From Acanthaster planci (Eukaryota; Echinodermata; Asteroidea; Valvatida; Acanthasteridae), in the NCBI RefSeq assembly GCF_001949145.1, contig NW_019091399.1, forward strand, positions 811,648 to 875,647: a DNA stretch of 64,000 bases. Reading direction: 5' to 3'. The notes beneath the pieces were generated by a model that saw nothing but the letters and a program-made list of their open reading frames with translations, did no database searches and was not told where the DNA came from. The translations under genes and the position numbers were made by a program. Below are positions 21,902 through 33,900 of the stretch, in pieces (the first letter of the stretch is position 1; each line of letters starts with the position of its first letter).

Positions 21902-24900
21902 CTGGAGACAAAAGGGAAGAAACCACCACACAAATCAAAATATGCACGAGAACTAGTCGGGGTCTCATGACCGACACTGAGTGGTTGTTGTAACCCCCCC
22001 CCCCATCAGGTAAATCACAGTATGCCTTTCCGTAGTTCATTGCCTTGCGACCGATCAACAGAAATTTCAATGCCCCGACTGCCTTGCATTTATTGGACGT
22101 AAAGCGACCAAATTAGATGAAACACAAGGGTAAGTGATCTGAACAACCAGTGTGTTGTTCGGATCACTTGCAATCCATTTAGCTGTCTGTTACGGCACGA
22201 GGAAGTACACAAACTGTGTCAGAAACAGGGTCACTATCTACTTATAGATTTTCTTTAAAAATTAACCAACGAAAGGGTGGACTGGAAACTACCAAAATGC
22301 TAAAGCTTTCTGCCGAAGTAGTCAGATATCCCTTTACCCTTTGCCCGAAACGAGAGGTTTTTATATAGGAAAGTTCATTGGTCCCTGGTCTCAAGATAGC
22401 CGATTAGTTACAGGTTTGTGATCCTGCAGCAGAAGAAAATACTGACCATAATCGAGCCAGAGTTCCCCCAAATGACGCCAAATCAAGAAGTTGGAGCAAC
22501 CGTACAGAAGCGTACAGCTGAAGACGAGGCCAGGTCTGTAGAAGTGGTGAAAGTTAAGCTGAACTTGAGCTGCATCAGAAAGCCTTGGCCACGGCGCTTG
22601 GCCAGGACAGCAGCTATTTCCAGCAGCCACGACCTTGGTACTTACAGTTTGTAAGCATATTAAACCCGCCAGTTAGGGCTTTCGAAATGGTGCCCCTTTT
22701 CAAAAAGCTGACGACATTGCACCTTTTGTACATTATTCTTCGATAAGGCATCCACTTGAACGTTTTTGTGTTCACCAAAATTCACCATCACCAAAACTTG
22801 AAAGTTTTGGTGATGAACTCCTCACATTTTGAGCGTTTTAGATTTAGGCATGAGGCACAAAGTGGTGCAACTTTCTACCAGTTCATCTAGCATTGGCCCA
22901 ATCTGTGCAAAATGCATTGCTCATAAGTGAATAACTGTAAGTAATTTCCTGATACCGTTTCTTGATGAAGTATCCAACAGCCACACTTAGTGCGATGATT
23001 AGTATTATGGCGGCAAGTACCACAGGCACAACGACAGCCACTCCCACAGGGGGAACCTACAGTCAGAAAGGAACAGAATGGGTAAGGTGAAAACCAACAA
23101 AACGGACCTTTTATCTAAAGAGATGTCTTACCGTCTTGCAACGCATGTGTTCGACCCTAACTATGCCTCCTGCTATCCAACGTGTAATTGTCATATTCAG
23201 TGGTTGCAGGTTCAAATCACGCTCCGGGCAATTTCTTTGTGAGCACCTAGTCAGTTTCTCTATAGGGCTTGCTCAATGGCGTATAAAAAAGAATTAGTTT
23301 TTGTGGGCCTGCTTAAAAACGTGCTTTGTCTTTAAAGTGATACAAGGAAAGCGTTAGAAACACAAGCAAACGCTATGAATTTGCACTTCCTTTATCTATT
23401 TCTGAAGGGAATCTTAAATAACCAATGAGATCACAGCAGCACTTTGCAACTAATAACACTCGTTGCTCCAGCCTGAGCAAGTGGTCATTATTTAGTAGTA
23501 AGAATTTGACTGCCTTGATTGGTACCGTACAAAAAAGTTTGTAGTGGTAAAACATACAGCTAACGTTCAGTGCCGATACATCCTAAACTTAGGCATTATC
23601 ATTTTGGTAAAAAGCCCTACTGAAACTTCTTGGTTTGTGATAATGATCGGAGGCTGCGTAGAACGTGACACTTACCACTCGTTGGCGGTGCATTTTTATC
23701 ACCAGCTTCAGCGACAGAGTAGGTTTTCCCACCCACAGTTATCGTGCCTGTTTCCGAGAGGAACGCACGGAAGCTATCGTCCAGCAGTCTGGCCTGGTCG
23801 GAGTCAGTGGCATACATATCAGCTTGGTAAACCACACTACCGCGAAGCAACTTTTGGCCTGTTTGAAGTAGCAAGGAAATCACAAAGCGAGTTACACTCA
23901 CGGGAAGGATTCTTAAAAATGGAAAACTTATAGAGATCTTTGTCTATATTAGTTGGGCAACATGGTTTAATATAAAACCTTTGAAATAATTAAATTGTTC
24001 AAGCCGTCAGTGAAGCAACACCGAAGAACTTTGCAATTTGGTAACTTGCCAATGAAACTAGGGCGATGGTTTTACCAGTTGCCCACCGACTGCGAATACC
24101 ACGGCTCTAGTTTCAAGGCAAGAACTGAATTGGAATTCACGGTTCCTCTAAAGCCTTAACACAATTCACACTACAGTATATGGTGTGAAGACAGGCGCGG
24201 GGAATTTGCAATATCAAGGAATGTTAGGCCTGAACTCTAACAGGTATATTTTAATGTTGGCAAACACTTAAGGACTCTTTAACCATCGTTGTTCTCCAGT
24301 ACCAAAAGTAGGCCTGTTGGATTTTACCAAAAGGACTAACCACAGAAATATCTCTCGCTGAAGCCGCATCGACACTTGCTCTCCATACCAGTCGCTACGA
24401 TCCTCTCCAGGGACGACGTCAAGCCAGGGTTTGAATGCCAGATATCATACGAAGCATCGGTCAGGGTGAGAGAAACTCGGGTGCCCTGGCCAGAGCTCGG
24501 GCACCGGTTCGTGTAGCCCGGTGTCGCCGGGGCCAACGTTAGATACAGACGCTGAGAGGGCGGACAACTTTGACACCGAGAGAACGTTTTCATCGTAGTT
24601 GTCAAACTATGAAAGAGAGAAAAGTAATTCAAATACAGCAAAATAATGTTTGATGGACATTTACGAAGCGAATGTAGTCCTTGAGAGAGGACAAGTTCTT
24701 TGGCTCCATCTGTCTCCGTAGACAACGGGTTGCACCGAGTTGTCGGTTAAATGTGGAGCAGGTGGGCTGTGGCTGTACAGGCCGATCCTAGAGAGACAGT
24801 CTCTGGAGAAACTGCTTCATGCGAATGTCTGTTGCCTTTGGATGGTTTTCCTCTTCTCCCTACGATCTGACCACAGGCGAGCACGTTCCTCTTCAGCAGT

Positions 24901-27900
24901 GGAGATGCCTTTATATACACACCGCCTCTCGCCGGGCTACGCGATCTGCTGCCACGATTTCCCATGCATCCACGATGATGTCGGAAGATTTGAGGTCTTG
25001 CTTGCAGGCATCGCTGAAGCGCAGCTGAGGACGACCTGTGCGTTGAGATCCTGTGGCCAATTCACCGTACATGTCCTTTGGTATACCGCCATCGTCCATC
25101 CACTCTACGTGGCCTAGCTGGCGAAGCCGTTTCTGTGAAAGGAGGGCGTACATGCTTGGTAGTCCTGCCTGGTCCAGCACGGCTGTGTTAGGTACATGGC
25201 CCCTCCAGGAGATGCCTGGGATCCGACGCAGGTATCTGACATAGGAAGTGTTAAGGCGGTTCTCTTGACGAGTGTACGTAACCCATCTTTCACTGCCATT
25301 GAGGAGGGTACTCATCACACAAGCTCTGTAAACCACCAATAGCTGTAGGTAGTGAGCTTGCTGTTTTCCGGGACTGCCTTGGTTAACCCTGCAATGGTAG
25401 CAGTAGCTTTTTCATTACGTCGGTTGAGTTCTGGGTCAAGGGACAGGTTGTCAGAGACCGTCGAACCTAAATAGGTGAACTCAACCACCTGCAGTCTGTA
25501 GTCACTGATGGCGATATGTGAGACTCTTCGGACGCCGTAGCACAAGATCTCTGTCTTCTTTAAGCTGATGGTGAGGCCCAACTCCTTGGCAGGCACGTGC
25601 CGCAACTGACAAACCGCTGCAGGCCTGCCTGTGTATGTGACATCAAGACGGCATCATCAGCAAAGAGGATCTCCTGTCGAACTTGATCTTTGCAGTGAGG
25701 CGAGCAAGGTTGAAAAACTTGCCGTCGGAGCGTATGTGGAAGTATACCATCGTCAGAGGCGCTGAAAGCCAGAGACAGCACCAGGGCGAAGAAGATCCCA
25801 AAAAAGTATCGGGGCTAGAACACATCTCTGATCGACATCACTCCTGACGGGGTGAGGCTCTGTGATTGAGCCATCGAACTGCACAGTCCCTTGCATGCTG
25901 TTGTGGCAGGAAATGATTATGCTCAGTAGCTTTGGTGGGCAACACACCTTCTCGAGCAGTGTGAAGAGGCCTCATCTGCTAACCAGGTCAAACGCCTTGG
26001 TTAAGTCGATGAAGGCGATGTAAAGAGTCTGCCGTTATTCCCGGTTCTTCTCTTGCAGTTGTCTGAGGGAGAAGATCATGTTGATGGTGTTTCAGAACAA
26101 CAAGTGTGTGGATCTTGCATGTCTTGGGGGTCTTCCCAGCACTGGCAGAGAAGCTTGTGCAAGTGGGTGAGAAGTGTTGGCTTTCCACACTGCAGCACCG
26201 CAGCTGGGATGCCGTCTGAACCTGGAGCCTTGCCGTGGGCAAGCAACTCGAGGGCCGTGCTGAGTTCGGCCTCTGATGGAAGATCTCTGAGTTCTGAGGG
26301 CGTTCATGTCGTCCTTCCGCCTTAGGGGCTCCACTCCGGATTTCTGTCAGGTTTATTCCTTAATATTTTCCTCCCCAAAGTGCTCGCATCGCAAAGTCAC
26401 CAATAGCAATGGAGTATGAGGTCAGTGCTTCCTTCAAGATGGGTTACCTTCTTGAGGTTAACAAGCCCCATCTGCCAGAATGAAACTAGTTTTGAGACGC
26501 CAGTGAACCGCCTTCCCCCCTACTCCTTGTATGTTTAATGAACGGGTTTCGCTGGGCACAGAAACCGAGCCACGCGCAAGGGCCTGGAGCTTGACTTGGC
26601 TGTCAGAGGCTATCTGAGGCGCATGCCACGGGGAGCATTTGAACAAGATGTAAGAGCTTATCTTCACAACCCATCCCGGATGTAGCAGCCTTTGAAACGC
26701 AGCCTTATAAAGGACAAACACAGAAGATACTTCTTATGGATTTGTATATTTGATTTAAGTCATACAATTTTCCAAAACGAGTTCAATTGAACCAAACAAT
26801 TAATTTGAGCTTACCTGCCCTTGAGTAGAGTCATATCTAGACCAGCTGTGCTGTAGGCCTGCCTGGTCACTTCAGAGCCACTCGGTGCATGATAGGCGCG
26901 AAACAGGGCATAGTCTCCCCGGTAAAGGGCAACTGAACCGTTGAGCCGAAGCTCTGGAATGTTGTTGATCAAGTAGTATCCGTAACTGAAACAAGAACCA
27001 AAAGAAACAAATTCAGCCAAGAGTAATTATAATACTAATGACTGCTTGAGTCCAGAGGAGAGAACATAAGTGCGCATCGTAGGACTGGATCTGTCGATAA
27101 GTGAGCCTTTCTAAAGAAATAGATTCACTGTGCTTGGTGTATCGTTTATATCATTCTGGTTCAGGGGTTGATGTCCTAGCATCACTAAGCTTAACCACTT
27201 TTTCAAAACTCTGCACCGCCAGTTAATATTTGTTACAGTGCTTGCTTGAATCTTGTTGGAAAGACACCCTGCACTTGTGCATTGCCATGAGCCAATTTCG
27301 AAACGTCAAGGTCATTCGGGTACAAAGTGTGCGCATTGAGTTTGCGTACCGGTACTGCCTCATAAGAATGTTGCACGAATACTCATGTTCTCGAATAGCC
27401 TCAGACGCACTTCAGGCATGCGCAGTTGGAATGCCAAACTGGCAAATTTGCATTAATGTCTGGACCACATTGCTCCTAATTACCTATCAGTCTGGTTTCC
27501 AGTTATTGGTATCACGCTGTATGGTATATTGAACCCTTCCACAAGGAGCAACAGGACAAAAGCGTCCAAAGAACTGTGACCATGTCCTCCATCGTACAAC
27601 TCAATGTACTTATCAGACCTTGAACCGTAAGGACTTATTTCGTGGATGAAAACAGGCCGGTACAACGCATCACAATTGTTGGGGGAGCCTGTATTAAAAG
27701 AGAAAAATGAATCTAATTCGGCTGCAGGGTTCAAATCTGTACACCCGAAACAATTTGAATATGCATAAACGTTAAGTATGAAATACACTGCTCATGTAGC
27801 AAAGTATTCTGGGCAAGGGGATACAGGCAGCAAGTCTTTATGATGGGAGGTCACCCCTTATTAATTTTAGATTGTTACATTGTCTAGGTTCGATTGAATG

Positions 27901-30900
27901 TAAAGTAACTTGATTGAAGTGGCTCTGTTAATATTAAGACCAAGTGAGTAGGAGAATGGACAAAAACTCCGTTGGACCGTTTTTGCAGGTCGTTCTCGAG
28001 CTCTTTTTTTTTACTAGGGCTCAGAACAGAAATTATAAACATGTATTGGAACCGATTATTGAACAAATTTCTGGGAAAGACAGAAATAAGGGTGAAAATT
28101 CTGTGACTATTACATACACCCGGCAAAATATTGTGAAAACTAAGGGGATAGCACGTAAGAACTAATGTAGGACAAGCGGAAACTGGGGAAACAAACACAA
28201 GTGAGAACTAGGGGAAACAAAGCTACCAGAGGATGAGGGATATGCTAAAGGATCAGTGAATGGAAAAGATCTACAGTATTCCCAGCTTCTAATACGCCAA
28301 AATCTAGTCCCGCAGGACCAAATTGCCGTCGGCCATAGCCACCTATCAGGACTCAAATGATGCAGCAATAGCTTTTATATTCAGAAATACAACCAAGGAG
28401 GAACGTAATGAGGCTATAAACTAAGGAAACACAAAAAGGTGAAGAGAGAACAGCGCTCTACGTGACCCCTCTCATGACGGCTTGTGCAGGAATGGCCGTC
28501 TTGAATTTGGCGCTGCACCACTTCCTAACCTGCGCATGCTTGGTTAGGCATCAATAGTACACAGTTTGCCCAGGCTATTTTAAGAAGAAATTTCTATTTC
28601 ACGTGGGGAAGTACGTATCCAAATGAATTTGTAGTGCGCGAGTTCGGTTGGTTGAAATAAACATGCATTTAAGATATTGTTTTGTGAGGAATAATTCTTA
28701 AATTTGGTCTAGTTTTTTTCGGGCGTGACCGACCTATCTTCATGTTGGACAAAGTGGTGGGTGACAATGGGCAAGGCATCAATAAATTCCTAAGGGAATG
28801 ATACACGAAGGGTACTCTGTCTTTTCCATTTGCTTCAGACGCATGATTGAGACCTTATCCTCTGATGACCCCGAAATACTACGATCGATTCTTTAAAATT
28901 TACAAACTGGAAAGTCTTTCCATGTAGATACATGAGCATCGATTACTAACCTGGAGTTTTTCGTGCCGACACAAAGGCTGCCAGTGTCAGCGGAGCGCTC
29001 GATACGCACCTGGAAAGTGACACATCCTCACCATATACCGTCTCCGTGTTTTCGTAGGCCTGTATTTGCCCGGGCACGAGCTTGCCTATGAGCCCGTCCG
29101 CCCGCCTGTCAGGTTCTCCATACACCACCACGTCGACGAGTGACTGCGAAGTTGCAACCGTGCCTCGTGGGTACGAGTCGAGGCCTCCCCAGTAGACGGC
29201 GACCGCACCAGGCCCGCTCAAGAATGCCAGGTTGTCCACGATGAGGTCTGGTGTTGGAGTGACACCTGACTCGCCGATGACCAAATAACCCAGTGGACTG
29301 ATTCTGATTTGTTTTGAGAAAACACGAGAAAGTTGACACTGTTGTCTTAGCTCGAGGAAAATAAAAGTACGAATGCAAGGCTTGATTTGGCAATTAAAAC
29401 AAATAAGGTTACTATAATTGCTGAGGCCGTAGCTGCAACTGCAGTCGCTACAGCTGTGATTTTTCGAATGTCAGGTTTCATTGTGAAAATCCAAGTACAC
29501 GTACCGTTTCCCCCTCAAGTCAATTTCGTAGACGGATCGGTCACGATGACCTTCGTAGTAGATGAGCACATATCCACCCAGGGAAATGCCGTCAGGACTA
29601 GGCCTACCGTTATAGAGCTCAACGAAGCCGAGGCCGGTGGCGGACTTTACATTCATTTCACTGATGAAAAGTCCTACATGAAAAACCGTTGAAAACACTT
29701 TCCGATATTGAGAACCTGCCACGATGTCATATTTAGCCTATATTAGATTGTGTCCAGGTATAACAAAGGACATCATGTGACTCATTTTCTGACGAGATGT
29801 ATGTGGGTAATTATGGTATTGTGGACAATAAAGCACTTTCAATTGTCAATCCTTCAAACTATCTTGTAGTAATAAGTGGAATCTTGCCATTTAAGACACC
29901 TTAATTGGAAAAATTTTGTCAACAAGACAAGCTCTTGTCGATATCTGTAAATGTACCTTAAAGAAACTAGTTTATGGATTACTTTAATTTTCGGGATAGA
30001 GCTTATTCATCCTTACAATGTTCAAATGTTACACTCGTATTTTTTTCTTAATTTGGTAAGGGAGCTTCGTGGATGCGAAAAAGCTGAGTATAACTTTAAT
30101 TGCAAAGTCGACTGTGTCATCAAAGTTAATTTCAACCTGCTGCATCATCGCCGCTCTCTTCCTGGCCGCACAAATTGGGGCCCTTCGGTGACTGCTGACT
30201 CATCCGAAAAGCACTCTGGCTCAACCTGTTGTCATCGAAACACCGACTGATGCTTTCATCAGACTCGTCTTCTTCCTCTAAACTCTCGTCCTCGTAGATG
30301 ATAGAACTACCTGTATATGTCAGAAAAAAACGACAAGTTATGTCTCAGCTCAAGCGCGCAGTATTCGGCTCTATATAAATCATGGAGTACGGACTCACAA
30401 ACCGTCCTGTACATGACTTCACTTGCATAGACCATTGATAGCTTTACATGTACAGTGAGCACGACAGTTCCAAGCCTTCTCTTGGAGGTAAGTTTAAAGC
30501 AATTTCAATGTCTATTAATGTTAGCGCAGACAAAAAGAAAAGTCGGAAATAGCTTTAACCACAATGCAGTCTGGTACACCGATGGGGGGGGGGAGCTAAG
30601 GTACGATCCCCAGAAAATTTGAAAATAAGAAAATGAAACGCAATATTACTCTGTTTTAGTTCTCTATCTTACCTAAGCCTGTATAAAGTCCCCCAAAGCA
30701 CCCACAGGCCCAGAAAGGACACATGTGCGTGAACAAATTTCCAAAACTAATAGTCCACCAAAACAACCTGAATTTCTAAAGTTTGGTTCTGGAATACTTG
30801 TACAGAATTAGCCCTAGATTTTGCAAAAGGTTCTGGACGGTTTGTAGTGGAACACTCGCTGAAGAAAACGTAACAGGTACAATACTTGTTTTTCTCCAGT

Positions 30901-33900
30901 ACGTAGTTATAATACACGTTTTCTTCACTATATATCTCAAATATCACCCATTTAAAATGTTAGCTTGTGGGAATACTGTATTTGTAAACGTCACCTCGAT
31001 CACCGCAATCGAGCTAATTTGTAGCTAAATGTATGCTTTGCACTTTGTTTTACATAATTATGTCACAAAATTTTTGCACATTATTCCAGGAAAACCTTAT
31101 TTCAGCAAAATGACGTGCATATTCTATATACTGTGTTCGAAACAAACCAAAGCTTTCAAAGCACTTTGTAAAGATTGAACGAAATAGACCAATAATGTTT
31201 GGCGTCTGAACGTAGGTCAAAAAGCGAAAACAAGATTGTGTTAAATTGCTAAACGCGGTATTGAGGATGCAGGGTAACTTAGCACTGTACCAGACTATGA
31301 CGCCATCTGGTGATTTCATGCTTGCCTTACATGTCGGCAAGAGATCGTCCACAAGCGTCGTGCCTTCCTCCACATCCAAAGTGTACACGACAGCATCCAC
31401 CAGGCTTCGCTTGGTTGCTGGTGCCCCGTGATAAAAAACGCCTGGAGCCGACCGATAGAGGGCGATAGCACCGGCGCCATGAGATAGGACTTTTGTCCCT
31501 TGGGTGCGCTCCAGCGCTACCACCAGATCAGCTGGGGCCGGTATTGAATAAGAACAAATACGAGAACAGTTTTAATAAAGAAACAAAGAGAGGGTAAAGA
31601 AATACCTAACTTAAACATTGGGTCAAATTCAAATTGTCTTTTTTTTTACGTGCTTGCTTTCGTTCCCGTTTAATCGTACTTTTTCAATATTTTAAATTAT
31701 TCACCATCTGGTCGTCATTTTCAGTGAAGTCCATTCACAAGGCATAACCTTGCGGTAAGTAAAGTTGGTCACATCAAGCCAGCTAAATCGTACCCCAAAG
31801 TAATGTTTACCTCAATACAGATGATTTCTAGCACTGTACCCGAGTCAGTCCCAATTCTGTAGTTACTGGGAGCGCAATGCTATTTTTAGTCGTTACCCTA
31901 ACTTAATCCCAACAGATATCTTTACCAAGGTCATGTCTTATCTAAGCCATTACTTCAGGGCTCGTCATGATTCCTTCATTACTAGCAAAACACTGGTAAT
32001 AGCTTTAATGTAGTTATGATCCGCATCACCTCTTCACCAGGTATAGACAATTTTCAGTCACGTGATTTTTGACGGTCAGCGTTCAATTTACACAGATTTG
32101 CCTGGACATGATACGCTTTATGAACGCCTTTGTCCGTCATGTTGCGTCACTTGAAAAACATTAAAAGAACAATAAAGTGTGACGTAATTTTAACCAAGAA
32201 ATGGATGTAAATGAATGGATTATGTGTGAATGTTTGTTCACGCGCTTGTTCTTACGCAAACGCCTTTTACACACATAATTATGTGCGCGAATTATTCAAT
32301 GCATTACTATATAACTAACCAAAGCCAATCTGAAAAAAATCTCGGTTCCTGACCCAAAATTTTGGACGAAATCTGATTTTTTTTCCTAGTCACAAATTAC
32401 ATGACATGTTACTGTGGCAAAAAGACTGTGTATTGTACCCCGATTTAGTCTGTATACCTGAGCCTTGATGGCCAATCAAGAAGTAGCCTTGCTCATTGGT
32501 ACGGTAGCCGCTTAGGTCAGCGGTTCGGTATGCTCCGTTGTTATCACTGGCAGCAAAGGCTACCAAAGTGATGTACGTGAGAGGCGTGTTGCCAACCCCT
32601 CCGTCATACAGCTCCACGTACGCCTGGAGAGTCCCCGACGGCTCTGCGAAGTTGAACTCGTTGATGACGACGTCCTGGTCGGCAAACACAGGGCAGTCAT
32701 TCATGGCTGCCACAGTCGGGGGACGACCACCGCTGAAGGCTTCGGTGGAGCGCAATTCACCGGAGAAGCAGCGGCTGAAATGCTGATCACTTGAAATCAG
32801 CTGAACCAAGACAATTAAGCATGAACCAAGTTGGCACAGTGTCGGCTAAGACTGTAGGTAGTAAAATTTCTCTCTGGAACTGTTCATGAGACCCACGTAA
32901 CCTTAGACCAAACTGACTGGTCTGTGTATCTTCCTTGCCGATGGCAACCCCATTGTGATTTTCAAAATACCATAGTTCAGGCCCATAACAGGTGTGCTAA
33001 AAATGTATTGAGATACAACGGTCTCAAGTCTAGTATTTCTTCTTTCTCTGCTTTTTTCCTGTTTTTTCTTTTAATTACGGCACCCTTTTCAAATAACACC
33101 TGAGACATTTTGCCATACATTTCATCAGCCTCATGATAAGGAAAAGTACTGAAGAATACACCGTATTACATGCTGACGTAAGATAATTCTTACTTCTGCA
33201 GAGCTTGCATCTGACACCAGTAACTGAATAGTGGCATCCAGGCTTCCCTCCTCGTTTTCGTAGATAACTGCATCTACCAAACCCTGATGAATTGGTAACT
33301 GGTCTCCCACTTCTAGCGTAAATTCGTCACTCTTCGATCTATAAAGGGCTACGCCCCCAGCTAGTGAATCTATGAAGCCTGAACGGAAAAAAAGTTTTCA
33401 ACAAGTATTAAAAAGCCAGTTCTTTTCCAGAATTACATGGATACTTTTTTCAACTTAATCGCATACTTGATACGAGGCTAGCCTTTTCAGTAACGACACA
33501 GAAAACCGGAATAAATATTTTTGACACTTAGCTGCTAAAATCATCAGACAGAATGGTTTTGAGGTGGGCAGTCTTTTACATCATGTTTACGCAAATTAAA
33601 TGTTCACGTAAATGTAAATAGCTGTCTCCTGCACCCAAAGCTCGGCCAAAATTCTCAATGTGAAGCTCGAATCAAAATGAAAAGATAAAGCTAGAAATAA
33701 GGCCAAGTCTCAAAACATGCATGTGTTTTGTTTCAAGTACTAAGCATTGAGAAGAGATGAATGATGATCAGATTGAACCCTAACAAAAAGATGGCAAAAA
33801 TGACAATAGGCCTATGCGTGGAAATGAAACAATTTTCCTTAGACCACCCCAAAGAAGGCACCAACGTCAAAAGTATTGGTACGTTCCTTAATAAATGGCA

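Noticed and set aside
22391-22654. Open frames on both strands considered as the cytoplasmic tail of copy B
   Set aside because: The exon at 21808-21901 matches the required phase and restores the Arg codon, and it gives a sensible acidic tail. The frames here fit phase poorly and have a weak acceptor.
22880-22956. Read-through of the membrane exon (KKRYQEITYSYS...) to a nearby stop
   Set aside because: Possible, but the spliced alternative gives a better tail. Kept only as a possible intron-retention form.
23190-23230. tRNA-like B box (GGTTCAAATCACGCTCC)
   Set aside because: No matching A box, acceptor stem or anticodon arm could be found. At most a decayed SINE.
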